This document shows positions 17,789-26,601 of a stretch of DNA of 64,000 nt, one piece after another (position 1 is the stretch's first letter; each line of letters opens with the position of its first letter). Location: contig NZ_FNVT01000024.1 of assembly GCF_900108335.1 (NCBI RefSeq), positions 84,631-148,630 of the forward strand, given 5' to 3'. The DNA is from Nonomuraea solani (GTDB taxonomy: Bacteria > Actinomycetota > Actinomycetes > Streptosporangiales > Streptosporangiaceae). Position numbers and translations under genes: made by a program. Below the pieces are notes generated by a model, which made no database searches, was not told the DNA's origin, and saw nothing but the letters and a program-made list of their open reading frames with translations.

Positions 17789-20182
17789 CTAGTCGCGCTG
17801 GATGACGAGTGTTTCTTGGTGGATGTCGGTGGCCGAGACGCCGACCTGGACCTCGAACCGGCCGGGCTCCAGGTGCCAGCTTCGGGTTTCCGCCGACCAG
17901 TGCTGGAACGCGCGGGCCGGCAGCCGGATGTGGTGGGTGGCGGACGTGCCGGGGCCCTGGTCGATCGCGGCGAAGCCGGCCAGCCACCGTACGGGCCGGT
18001 CGTGTACGGAGTCGGGACGGGCGAGATAGACCTGGACGACGGTGCGGCCGGGGCGGTCGCCCGTGTTGCGCGCCGTGACGGTGACGGTGGTGCCCGCGTC
18101 GCCGGTGGTGACGGCGGCGTCGCTCAGCTCCCAGGTGGTGTAGCCGAGGCCGTGGCCGAAGGGCCAGGCCGGTTCGCGGCCCTCCTTCAGCCAGGCCCGG
18201 TAGCCGATGTGCAGACCTTCGGCGTAGTCGAGGCGGCCGCCGGACGGGGCGACCTGATGGACCGGGACGGAGTCGTCCGCGGGCCACGACATGGGCAGCC
18301 GGCCCCTGGGCTCCTTCCTGCCGGTGATGACGTCCGCCAGGGCCGGGCCGACCTCCTGGCCGCCGAACCAGGCGGCGAGGATCGCCGAGACCTGCTCCCG
18401 CCAGGGCAGCGCCACCGGCGCGCCGGAGCAGACGACGGCCACGGTGGCCGGCGCGTGCCCGGCCACCAGGGACATCACCTCGTCCTGGTCGCCGGGCAGC
18501 GCCAGGGTGTCCCGGTCGACGCCTTCCGACTCGCTGGCCCGGTTGGTGGACACGAAGACGATCGCCACGTCACAGGCCGCCGCCTCGGCCCGCAGCCGGG
18601 CCCGTTCGTCCTCGACGGACGCTCGCGGGCGGCGGGCGCCGAGAGTCAGTGACACGCCGAGCTTGCCGAACGTGTGGTCCAGGCGCATGCTCAGCGTCTC
18701 GCCGCGCTCGACGTCGCGTGTGACGGCGCGGCTGGGGCCGTTGAACAGTTCGGCGCCCGGTCCCTCGTGCGCGGCGGACGCGTGCCCGGCCAGCACCTGG
18801 GTGCCGTCGATCCGCAGCTCGAAGTAGCCGCAGCCGATGAAGCCGAGCTGCCACTCCCCCGGCTCGTCGGCGGTGAACTTCCATTCGATGCGGCACGAGA
18901 CCGCCCCTGCGGGCACGTCCGGGCCCAGGTAGACCAGCTTCGCCGACGCGCGCCGTTCGCGGTGCACGACGGAACCGGCCGGGTCGAGCCAGGTGAGGTC
19001 GATGGCGCCGGCCAGGTCGAGCGGCAGGGGTTCGAGGTCGAGGTCCGAACGGGTGCCCGGGACGTGGACGACCTCGCAGTCGTCCGGGAGCGCCGCCCGG
19101 AGCGCGTCCAGCGGTGAGACGACCGCCGCCGGGATGACCTCCGCGCTGCCACCGCCCTGGAACCGGGGCGTGGCGGCCGCCTCGCCGACGACCAGGACGC
19201 GGCGCACCGCGCCCTCCGCCAGCGGCAGGGTGCCGTCGTTGGTGAGCAGGACGGTCCCGCCGACGGCGGCGTCGGCGGCGACACGCGCGGCTTCGGGGGC
19301 GGCTCTTTCAAAGGTGACATCGGACAGGGCGCCCACGCGCTCCGCCAGGCCGAGAAGGTTGACGGCCTTGCGGTCGATGGCCGCCTCGTCCACCTCGCCC
19401 CGCTCGACGGCGTCGACCAGCGCCTGGCCCCATGGGCTCACCGGCCCGGGCATGGCCAGGTCGAGCCCGGCGCGGGCGGACGCGACGGTCGATCGGGTGG
19501 CGCGCCAGTCGCTCATGACCAGTCCGTCGAAGCCCCATTCGGTACGCAGCGGCGCGTCCAGCAGCGGGTGCTCCGTCATCGTGGTGCCGTCGACGGCGTT
19601 GTACGCGGCCATCACCGCCCAGGGGCCGGCCTCGCGGACGACGGTCTCGAAGGGGGCGAAGTAGACCTCGCGCAGGGTGCGCTCGTCCACGCCCACGTCC
19701 ACGGTGTAGCGCTCGGTCTCGGAGTCGTTCGCCACGTAGTGCTTGATCGTGGCGGCGACGCCGAACTCCTGGAGCCCGGCGACCACGGCCGCGCCGATCG
19801 CGCCGATCAGCACCGGGTCCTCGGAGTAGCACTCGAAGGCGCGCCCGCCGAACGGGGTGCGGATCACGTTGAGGGTCGGCGCCAGGACGACGTCGATGCC
19901 CTTGCGGCGCGCCTCGGCGCCGAGGGCGCGGCCGTAGTCGCGGGCCGCCTCGACGTCCCAGGAGGCGCCGAGCGCCGTGGGCGACGGGAAGCACACCGAC
20001 GGGTCCGCGGCGTCCCAGCGCAGGCCGCGGACGCCGGCGGGACCGTCGGCGAGCGCCATCGACCGCAGGCCGATCGGGGCGCAGGCCGGCGTGGTCCAGA
20101 ACGTCGCGCCGGCGAGCAGGCCCACCTTCTGGGCAAGGCTCAGGCGTTGGACGAGCGCGGCGAAGCGGCTGCTGTCGTGCAC
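17789..20182 (-). CDS. GH3 beta-glycosidase with PA14 insert
   Basis: A 797-residue glycoside hydrolase family 3 enzyme. The TIM barrel (about 1-270) carries the catalytic nucleophile Asp225 in GFDGLVMSDW and the substrate-binding IKHYVANDSETER. The second alpha/beta domain contains a PA14-like insert (about 385-520) seen in many beta-glucosidases, and a fibronectin-III-like C-terminal domain begins near 690. There is no signal peptide, so it probably cleaves imported oligosaccharides in the cytoplasm. The GTG start is six bases after the TetR stop. Beta-glucosidase, xylosidase or N-acetylglucosaminidase activity cannot be told apart from sequence alone. Confidence 0.92.
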   Translation of the reverse strand: MHDSSRFAALVQRLSLAQKVGLLAGATFWTTPACAPIGLRSMALADGPAGVRGLRWDAADPSVCFPSPTALGASWDVEAARDYGRALGAEARRKGIDVVLAPTLNVIRTPFGGRAFECYSEDPVLIGAIGAAVVAGLQEFGVAATIKHYVANDSETERYTVDVGVDERTLREVYFAPFETVVREAGPWAVMAAYNAVDGTTMTEHPLLDAPLRTEWGFDGLVMSDWRATRSTVASARAGLDLAMPGPVSPWGQALVDAVERGEVDEAAIDRKAVNLLGLAERVGALSDVTFERAAPEAARVAADAAVGGTVLLTNDGTLPLAEGAVRRVLVVGEAAATPRFQGGGSAEVIPAAVVSPLDALRAALPDDCEVVHVPGTRSDLDLEPLPLDLAGAIDLTWLDPAGSVVHRERRASAKLVYLGPDVPAGAVSCRIEWKFTADEPGEWQLGFIGCGYFELRIDGTQVLAGHASAAHEGPGAELFNGPSRAVTRDVERGETLSMRLDHTFGKLGVSLTLGARRPRASVEDERARLRAEAAACDVAIVFVSTNRASESEGVDRDTLALPGDQDEVMSLVAGHAPATVAVVCSGAPVALPWREQVSAILAAWFGGQEVGPALADVITGRKEPRGRLPMSWPADDSVPVHQVAPSGGRLDYAEGLHIGYRAWLKEGREPAWPFGHGLGYTTWELSDAAVTTGDAGTTVTVTARNTGDRPGRTVVQVYLARPDSVHDRPVRWLAGFAAIDQGPGTSATHHIRLPARAFQHWSAETRSWHLEPGRFEVQVGVSATDIHQETLVIQRD

Positions 20183-20188
20183 GATCTG

Positions 20189-20788
20189 TCAGGTCCTTCC
20201 GTAGAGTCGGGCGAAGTACGCCCTGACGGGCCCGGTCATGTCGACGCCGGGGTCGAGCAGCCACTGGAACTGCAGGCCGTCGAGGAGCGCGAGGATCTCG
20301 GTCGCCACCTCGGCGACGTCGAGGGTCTCGGGCAGGCGGCCGCGTTCCCGGTCCTTGGCGAGGCGTTCCGCCAGCCGCGCCCGGGTGCCTTGATAGCGGC
20401 GCAGGTAGAAGTCGTGCGCCGGATGGCCGGCGTCGATGCTCTCGGCCGCCGTGACCGTGTAGAGCCGTATGCGCTCCGGATCGCGCTGGTTCACCTCGAC
20501 GAGGGCCGTGATCGCCTGTCCGACGGTGCCCTCGGCGTCCGCGAACACCTCGTCGACGATCGCGGTGTCCTCCGCGCTCTTCTGCTCCAGCACCGCGAGG
20601 AGCAGGGCGGCCTTGCTCGGGAAGTGGTGCAGCAGGCCCGGCTGGGAGACGCCCACGTTCTCCGCGATCTCGGCCAGCGAGGCGCCGCGGAAGCCGGATG
20701 CGGCGATCTCGCGGGTGGCGACATCGAGGATCTGGCGGCGGCGGGCGCCGGGCTTGAGGCGGCGGCGTGCGGGTGGCGGCTGGGGCAT
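20189..20788 (-). CDS. TetR-family regulator of the sulfated-glycoside operon
   Basis: A 199-residue TetR regulator with an N-terminal helix-turn-helix (about 18-62, ASLAEIAENVGVSQPGLLHHF). It is the first gene of the nine-gene minus-strand operon, with a clear AGGAGG site. A perfect 16-bp palindrome lies 28-43 bases upstream of its start, so it very likely represses its own operon and releases it when a ligand, perhaps an imported sugar, binds. TetR control of a glycan-use operon is less usual than LacI or ROK control. Confidence 0.9.
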   Translation of the reverse strand: MPQPPPARRRLKPGARRRQILDVATREIAASGFRGASLAEIAENVGVSQPGLLHHFPSKAALLLAVLEQKSAEDTAIVDEVFADAEGTVGQAITALVEVNQRDPERIRLYTVTAAESIDAGHPAHDFYLRRYQGTRARLAERLAKDRERGRLPETLDVAEVATEILALLDGLQFQWLLDPGVDMTGPVRAYFARLYGRT

Positions 20789-20815
20789 TGGCGACCTCCT
20801 TGGATTGCCGTAAGC

Positions 20816-20831
20816 TACCGAGCACTCGGTA
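20816..20831. promoter_or_regulatory. 16-bp palindrome, candidate TetR operator
   Basis: TACCGAGCACTCGGTA has perfect 7-base arms around a 2-base centre. It lies in the 128-bp gap between the TetR-led operon (minus strand) and the gentisate operon (plus strand). It is the only strong inverted repeat there, so it is the best operator candidate and could influence both directions. Confidence 0.65.
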
Positions 20832-20916
20832 AGTTGTCGATACCTTCCAGCAAGATTCGCGAAACCAGACGGTCACAAAGCGCGGGTCCTGCCGTTCAGC
20901 CCGAGATGGAGGCACG

Positions 20917-22065
20917 ATGGGAGAACTGACCGATTCGCCGGTGCGGCTGCGTGTGGTGGACGCGCCCGATCAGCCGGCCCCGAGCGCGGAGCTGGCCGAG
21001 CTCTACAGAGGCTTCGAGACCGAACTGCTCGTCCCGCTCTGGACCGAGATCGGCGACCTCATGCCGCCGCACCCGAGGTCGCGGGCCGTGCCGCACGTGT
21101 GGCGGTGGGCGAACCTGCTCCGTCTCGCTGACCAGGCGGGCCGGGTCGTGCCGGTCGGCCGGGGCGGTGAACGGCGCGCGATCGCCCTCGCCAACCCCGC
21201 GCTCGGCGGCAAGCCGTACGCGACGCCGACCCTCTGGGCCGCGATCCAGTACCTGATGCCCGGCGAGGACGCGCCCGAGCACCGGCACACGCAGCACGCG
21301 TTCCGCTTCGTCGTCGAGGGCGACGGCGTCTGGACCGTGGTCGGCCGCGACCCGGTGCCGATGGGCCGCGGCGACTTCCTGCCCCAGGCCGGGTGGGCCT
21401 GGCACGCGCACCACAACGCGGCGGATCGGCCCATGGCCTGGATCGATGGGCTGGACATCCCGTTCCAGTACGCGACCGAGTCGCAGTTCTTCGAGTTCGG
21501 CCGCGACACGATCAGCGACGCCGAACGCACGACGCCGGACCGCTCCCGGTCCGAACGCCTCTGGGGGCACCCCGGCCTCAGGCCCGTCTCCGCTCCCGGG
21601 CCGCAGCCGGGCACGCCGCTGCTGGCCTACCGCTGGAAGGACACCGACGCGGCGCTCCGCGACCAACTGGAGCTGGAGGCCGGCGGCCATCCCGGGACCG
21701 TCGAGCGCGGGCACGCGGCGGTGCGCTACACCAACCCGACCACCGGCGGCGACGTGCTGCCCACGATCAGGGCCGAGATGCACCGGATCGCGACCGGCGT
21801 GGAGACGGCCCCGTCCCGCGCTGTGGGCTCGTCGGTCTACCAGGTCTTCGACGGCACCGGCACCGTCACGGTCGGCGGCCGGTCGTGGACCGTTTCGCGC
21901 GGCGACCTCTTCGTCGTCCCCTCCTGGGAGCCTCTTTCCGTACGGTCCGAGGCCGCGCCCTCCGACTCCGACTCCGGCGCCCTGGACCTCTTCCGGTTCA
22001 GCGACGCCCCCATCTTCGAAGCCCTCAGTCTGCACCGCTCCTCCGGGGAAGGACCTCATCAGTGA
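20917..22065 (+). CDS. Gentisate 1,2-dioxygenase
   Basis: A 382-residue bicupin that cleaves gentisate (2,5-dihydroxybenzoate) with oxygen to maleylpyruvate. The iron ligands are His122 and His124 in EHRHTQHAFRF and His163 in AWHAHHN. The N-terminal region with LVPLWTEIGDLMPPHP matches the gentisate/salicylate dioxygenase family. A GGAGGCACG site precedes the ATG. It is followed, with overlapping codons, by the two further enzymes of the gentisate pathway, which strengthens the call over salicylate or hydroxynaphthoate dioxygenase. Confidence 0.93.
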   Translation: MGELTDSPVRLRVVDAPDQPAPSAELAELYRGFETELLVPLWTEIGDLMPPHPRSRAVPHVWRWANLLRLADQAGRVVPVGRGGERRAIALANPALGGKPYATPTLWAAIQYLMPGEDAPEHRHTQHAFRFVVEGDGVWTVVGRDPVPMGRGDFLPQAGWAWHAHHNAADRPMAWIDGLDIPFQYATESQFFEFGRDTISDAERTTPDRSRSERLWGHPGLRPVSAPGPQPGTPLLAYRWKDTDAALRDQLELEAGGHPGTVERGHAAVRYTNPTTGGDVLPTIRAEMHRIATGVETAPSRAVGSSVYQVFDGTGTVTVGGRSWTVSRGDLFVVPSWEPLSVRSEAAPSDSDSGALDLFRFSDAPIFEALSLHRSSGEGPHQ

Positions 22066-22886
22066 AACTGGCCACCATCCGTACCGCCGGCGGCGCCACC
22101 CGAGCCGTCCGGGTCGAGGACGACCGCCTTGTGGATCTCGGCGCCGCCGACGTCGGTGAGCTGCTGGCCGGCGAGGACCGGGCGGAGCCCGCCGGACGGG
22201 AGTACTCGCCGGCCGGCGCCCGCTACGCGCCCGTGGTGCCGCGCCCCGGGAAGATCATCTGTGTCGGCCTCAACTACCGGAACCACATCCTGGAGATGGG
22301 GCGCGACCTGCCGGAATATCCGACTTTGTTCAGCAAATATGCCGACACGCTGGTCGGGGCCGAGGACGACATCATGCTGCCGCCCGAAACCGCCGCGTTC
22401 GACTGGGAGTGCGAGCTGGCCGTCGTCATCGGCCGGCCGGTGCGCCGGGCCACGACGGCCGAGGCCGAGGGCGCCATCGCGGGCTTCGCGGTGCTCAACG
22501 ACGTGACCTGCCGGGACTGGCAGTTCCGTACGAAGGAGTGGCTGCAGGGCAAGAACTGGGAGGCCACCACGCCACTCGGGCCCTACCTGGTCACTCCGGA
22601 CGAACTGCCCGGCGGGGTGCGCCCGAAGGTCGACATCAGCACCGAGCTCGACGGCGAGACCGTACAGCGGGACAACACCGGCGACCTCCTCTTCGACCCG
22701 GTCGACCTGGTCGAGTACATTTCAACGATGATCACCCTCAGACCCGGCGACGTGATCGCGACCGGCACCCCGGGCGGCGTCGGACATGCCAGAAAGCCGC
22801 CGCGCTACCTGCGGGCCGGGCAGCACCTCGTGACGGCGGTGGACGGGCTCGGCCGCTGCGCCAACCGGATCGTGGCCGACGCGTGA
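22062..22886 (+). CDS. Fumarylpyruvate hydrolase (FAH family)
   Basis: A 274-residue fumarylacetoacetate-hydrolase-family enzyme. The family signature is CVGLNYRNHILEMG, with metal ligands in DWECELAVVIGRPV and the LNDVTCRDWQ block. The GTG start overlaps the dioxygenase stop (GTGA). In the gentisate pathway this enzyme splits fumarylpyruvate to fumarate and pyruvate; operon context with the dioxygenase and isomerase supports that assignment over other FAH-family activities. Confidence 0.9.
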   Translation: MKLATIRTAGGATRAVRVEDDRLVDLGAADVGELLAGEDRAEPAGREYSPAGARYAPVVPRPGKIICVGLNYRNHILEMGRDLPEYPTLFSKYADTLVGAEDDIMLPPETAAFDWECELAVVIGRPVRRATTAEAEGAIAGFAVLNDVTCRDWQFRTKEWLQGKNWEATTPLGPYLVTPDELPGGVRPKVDISTELDGETVQRDNTGDLLFDPVDLVEYISTMITLRPGDVIATGTPGGVGHARKPPRYLRAGQHLVTAVDGLGRCANRIVADA

Positions 22887-23560
22887 TGACCGCCATTTCC
22901 CTGGCCTGGATGCGGACGGGCACCGAACTCTTCCTTACGACCCTCGACCGCTGCGGCGACCTCACCGCCCCCACCGCCTTGGAGGGGTGGACCGGCAGGC
23001 ACCTCGCGACCCACGTCGCCGCCAACGCCGAAGCCCTGCTCAACCTGGTCCACTGGGCCCGGACCGGCGAGCCCACGCCGATGTACACCTCGCAGGAGCA
23101 GCGGAACGCGGACATCGAGGAGGGTGCGACCCGGCCGCCCGAAGCCCTCAAGGAGTGGGTGGGCTCCTCGGCGGCGCGGCTGGCCGACGGGCTGGCCGGC
23201 CTCACCGGCGAGCAGTGGTCGCGGACGGTGCGCACCGCGCAGGGCCGGGCCGTCCCGGCCTCCGAGGTGCCGTGGATGCGCTCCCGCGAGGTCCTGATCC
23301 ACGCCGTCGACCTGGACGCGGGCGTGACCTTCGCGGACCTGCCGGCCGATTTCCTGGTGGCGCTGATCGAGGACATCGCGGCGAAACGCTCCGAGGCCGG
23401 CGACGGCCCGGCGCTCACGCTGATCTCTCCCGAGCGCACCTGGCCGGTGGCCGGATCCGGGCAGCCGACCGGCGTCACGGGGTCGCTCGCCGACCTGGCG
23501 GCCTACCTGTCCGGCCGGACCGCCCACATCGAGGCGCCCGACCTTCCCCGGTGGTTGTGA
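22886..23560 (+). CDS. Mycothiol-dependent maleylpyruvate isomerase
   Basis: A 224-residue protein with the MDMPI_N metal-binding helical bundle. It converts maleylpyruvate to fumarylpyruvate with mycothiol as cofactor. His43, Glu135 and His139 (in GRHLATHVAANAE and MRSREVLIHAVDL) keep the spacing of the three zinc ligands known from the Corynebacterium glutamicum enzyme. The ATG overlaps the previous stop (TGATG). It completes the gentisate route and, because mycothiol is restricted to actinobacteria, supports the taxonomic reading of the window. Confidence 0.92.
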   Translation: MTAISLAWMRTGTELFLTTLDRCGDLTAPTALEGWTGRHLATHVAANAEALLNLVHWARTGEPTPMYTSQEQRNADIEEGATRPPEALKEWVGSSAARLADGLAGLTGEQWSRTVRTAQGRAVPASEVPWMRSREVLIHAVDLDAGVTFADLPADFLVALIEDIAAKRSEAGDGPALTLISPERTWPVAGSGQPTGVTGSLADLAAYLSGRTAHIEAPDLPRWL

Positions 23561-23561
23561 C

Positions 23562-24503
23562 ATGGGTTTCCAGCCGCCCGCCGGTCCGCGCTGCCGGGTC
23601 ATCACCGACAACGACTACTGCGGCGACCCGGACGGGCTCGTCCAGCTCGTGCACCAACTGCTGTCGCCGTCGGCCGACCTGCGCGCCGTCATCGGCTCCC
23701 ACCTGGTCACCGGTCCGGAGCGGCCGACGGCCGACCTGTCGTACGAACGGGTCACCGAAGTGCTGTCCCTCATGGGCCGCGAGGTGCCGGCGTACGCCGG
23801 GTCCAACGTGAGCCTGGCCGACCCCCAGACGCCGCGACCGTCCGCCGGCGCCGAGGCCATCGTCGCCGAGGCGATGCGCACCGACACCGGCCTGCCCCTG
23901 TACGTCACGTTGGGCGGGGGTCTGACCGAGCTGGCCAGCGCGTATCTGATGGAGCCGCGCATCGCCGATCGGCTGACCGCGATCTGGATCGGCGGCCCCG
24001 AATATCCCGGCCTGGCCGCGCCGCCCCCGGACACGCCCGGTGTCGAGTACAACCTCAACATCGACCTCATCGCCGCCCAGGTCGTCTTCGCCTCCCCCAT
24101 CCCGCTGTGGCAGGTGCCGCGAAACGCCTACCGGCAGACGATGGCGGGCATGGCGGAGCTGGCGGCGTACGTCCGGCCGGCCGGGAAGATCGGCGCGTAC
24201 CTGTACGACAGCCTGTGCGAGGTGGGCGCGCGGCTGGCCCCGGCAGGGCTCAACCTCGGGGAGACATACCTGCTGGGCGACAGCCCGCTGGTGCTGCTGT
24301 CGACTTTGCGGTCCAACTTCCACCCGGACACGTCGTCGAGCCGGCACGTGCTGCGCCCCGCGCCCCGGATCACGGAGGACGGCGGCTACGAGGACCGTCC
24401 CGAGGGCCGCCCCATCCGGGTCTACACCGACCTTGACGTGCGCCTCATGCTCCAGGACTTCTACGCGAAGCTCACCCTTCAGGCCCGGAACGTGCGGCGG
24501 TAG
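23562..24503 (+). CDS. Nucleoside-hydrolase-like protein
   Basis: A 313-residue protein of the inosine-uridine nucleoside hydrolase fold. The N-terminal acidic motif VITDNDYCGDPDGL replaces the classical DTDxGxDDA, and a later acidic site lies in VEYNLNIDLIAAQVVF. The calcium-site aspartates are partly preserved (Asp16, Asp18, Asp22, Asp24). It starts one base after the gentisate isomerase stop, so it is co-transcribed with aromatic catabolism although no link to nucleosides is evident. It may hydrolyse another N- or O-riboside. Its 3' end overlaps the convergent AraC gene by 25 bases. Confidence 0.78.
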   Translation: MGFQPPAGPRCRVITDNDYCGDPDGLVQLVHQLLSPSADLRAVIGSHLVTGPERPTADLSYERVTEVLSLMGREVPAYAGSNVSLADPQTPRPSAGAEAIVAEAMRTDTGLPLYVTLGGGLTELASAYLMEPRIADRLTAIWIGGPEYPGLAAPPPDTPGVEYNLNIDLIAAQVVFASPIPLWQVPRNAYRQTMAGMAELAAYVRPAGKIGAYLYDSLCEVGARLAPAGLNLGETYLLGDSPLVLLSTLRSNFHPDTSSSRHVLRPAPRITEDGGYEDRPEGRPIRVYTDLDVRLMLQDFYAKLTLQARNVRR

Positions 24504-25426
24504 GTGTCCGGCGGGACGCCGATGGTGCGGTGGAAGTGGCGGCGCAGGGTCGTGGCCGTGCCCATGCCCGCCGCCGACGCGATGGTGTCGATGCTGTCGT
24601 CCGTGCTCTCCAGCAGCTCCTGGGCGCGGCGGATCCGCTGGGTCAGCAGCCACCGCAGCGGCGTGGTGCCGGTGATGGAGTGGAAGTGGCGGGCCAGGTG
24701 GCGGGAGCTCATGTTCGCCTGGCGGGCCAGGTCCTCCACGGTGAGCGGCTGGTCCAGGCGGCGCATCACCCAGGGGAGCAGTTCGGCCAGGGGGTGACCG
24801 TCCTGGGCGGGGACCGGGGTGGTGACGAACTGGGCCTGGCCGCCGGCGCGGTGGGGCGGCACGACCAGGCGGCGGGCGACCACGTTGGCGATCGCCGAGC
24901 CGTGGTCGCGGCGGACCAGGTGCAGGCACAGGTCCATCGCGGCGGCCTTGCCGGCGGAGGTCAGCACGCTGCCGTTGTCGACGTAGAGCACGTCCGGGTC
25001 GACCTCGACCCGAGGGTAGCGGGCGGCCAGCTGGCCGGTGTGGGCCCAGTGGGTGGTGGCGCGCAGCCCGTCCAGCAGGCCCGCGGCGGCGAGGACGAAC
25101 ACGCCCGTGCACAGGGAGACCACCCGGGCGCCCGCCTCGTGGGCCGCGCGGACCGCCTCGACCAGGTCGGCCGGTGGGTCTGCGTCGACGTCGGCCAGGG
25201 CGGGGACGATCACGGTGCCGGCGTGTGCGAGCCGGTCGAGCCCGCAATCGGGCTCCACCATGAAGCGGCCGGCCCGGACGGCGTGGGCGCCGCACACGCT
25301 GACGTCGTACCAGGGGCCCGGCACGGCGTCCGGGGCCGAGCCGAAGACTTCGTAGGCCAGGGCCAGCTCGAAGTGCAGCATCCCGTCGGTGGCGGCGACC
25401 GCGACGGAGCGCGGGAAGGGGCTCAT
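24479..25426 (-). CDS. GlxA-type transcriptional regulator (DJ-1/PfpI + AraC)
   Basis: A 315-residue regulator. Residues 1-180 form a DJ-1/PfpI-like domain with the nucleophile-elbow cysteine in VVSLCTGVFVLAAAG; about 215-312 is a double helix-turn-helix AraC domain (VEDLARQANMSSRHLARHF and IDTIASAAGMGTATTLRRHF). Such GlxA-like proteins often control catabolic genes. It lies tail to tail with the gentisate operon and is divergent from the reductase at 25528, so either could be its target. Confidence 0.92.
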   Translation of the reverse strand: MSPFPRSVAVAATDGMLHFELALAYEVFGSAPDAVPGPWYDVSVCGAHAVRAGRFMVEPDCGLDRLAHAGTVIVPALADVDADPPADLVEAVRAAHEAGARVVSLCTGVFVLAAAGLLDGLRATTHWAHTGQLAARYPRVEVDPDVLYVDNGSVLTSAGKAAAMDLCLHLVRRDHGSAIANVVARRLVVPPHRAGGQAQFVTTPVPAQDGHPLAELLPWVMRRLDQPLTVEDLARQANMSSRHLARHFHSITGTTPLRWLLTQRIRRAQELLESTDDSIDTIASAAGMGTATTLRRHFHRTIGVPPDTYRRTFRA

Positions 25427-25527
25427 GTCGGGAATTGTACGGGTCGTGTCGTTCCGGACGCTGGGCAGCGGTGAGCCGACCGGACAGGATTTACGTCGTG
25501 GATCACTTCGAGTACGCGGGAGCCGGC

Positions 25528-26601
25528 ATGGGATCGGGCCGGAATGTGGCGGTGTTCGGCGCTTATGGGCACACCGGGCGGTTCGTGGTGGCGGAGTTGC
25601 GTGAGCGCGGGTACGTACCGCTGCTTCTCGGCCGTGACCTGGACAAGCTGCTGGCCATGGCCGAAGGGTCAGAGGTGCGGCAGGCGTCGGTCGGCGACCC
25701 CGCCTCGCTCGACCGGGCGCTGAAAGGCGCGGCGGCGGTGATCAACTGCGCGGGGCCGTTCGCCACGACCGCCGCCCCGCTGATCGAGGCGACGCTGCGG
25801 GCCGGCATCCCGTACGTCGACGTGGCGGCCGAGATCGAGGCGAACGTCGACACGTTCACGCACTTCGCGGACCGTGCCCGCGCCGCGGGGACCGTGGTGG
25901 TGCCGGCGATGGCCTTCTACGGCGGCCTCGGCGACCTGCTGGTCACCACCGCGATGAGCGACTGGACGGCGGCGGACGAGGCGCACATCGCGTACGGCCT
26001 GAGCAGTTGGCACCCCACCGCCGGGACGCTCGCCTCGGGCGTGATCTCGGGCCGGCGGCGGGGCGGCCGGAGGGTCCGTTTCACCGGCGGACGGCTGGAG
26101 TACCACGACGACGCCCTGCCGACCCTGGAGTGGTCGTTCCCGGCGCCGCTCGGCGACCAGAGCGTCATCGGGGAGTTCACCATGGCCGACGTCGTCACCG
26201 TGCCCAGTCACCTGGACGTCCCGGAGGTGCGTACCTACATGGCCGCCAAGGCGGCCGCGGACCTGGCCGCTCCTGACGCCCCGGCGCCGGAGGCCGTCGA
26301 CGAGCGGGGCCGCTCCGCGCAGACCTTCGTCATCGACGTCCTCGTCCGCTCCGGCGGCACGGAACGCCGCGTGGCCGCCACCGGTCAGGACATCTACGCC
26401 ATCAGCGCGCCGCTCGCGGTGGAGGCCGTCGACCGCATCCTCACCGGCCGTACCAGGACCGTCGGGGTCGCCTCGGCGGGCGCGATCTTCGACGCGCCGG
26501 ACTTCCTGGACGCGCTGTCGAAGCACCTGTCGCTGCGGCACCTCAGCGGGCCGGGATACGAGGGCGGTTCCACCAGAGGGACAGGGACAGGCCCGCGGTG
26601 A
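25528..26601 (+). CDS. Saccharopine-dehydrogenase-like NAD(P) reductase
   Basis: A 357-residue Rossmann protein with the dinucleotide motif GAYGHTG (11-17). The blocks AAVINCAGPFATTAAPLIEA and GIPYVDVAAEIE are typical of saccharopine dehydrogenase/trans-enoyl reductase-like proteins. I chose the ATG at 25528 because GGGAG precedes it and it starts directly at the fold; GTG at 25498 is an alternative. The last 59 bases overlap the convergent VWA gene. The substrate is unknown. Confidence 0.82.
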   Translation: MGSGRNVAVFGAYGHTGRFVVAELRERGYVPLLLGRDLDKLLAMAEGSEVRQASVGDPASLDRALKGAAAVINCAGPFATTAAPLIEATLRAGIPYVDVAAEIEANVDTFTHFADRARAAGTVVVPAMAFYGGLGDLLVTTAMSDWTAADEAHIAYGLSSWHPTAGTLASGVISGRRRGGRRVRFTGGRLEYHDDALPTLEWSFPAPLGDQSVIGEFTMADVVTVPSHLDVPEVRTYMAAKAAADLAAPDAPAPEAVDERGRSAQTFVIDVLVRSGGTERRVAATGQDIYAISAPLAVEAVDRILTGRTRTVGVASAGAIFDAPDFLDALSKHLSLRHLSGPGYEGGSTRGTGTGPR

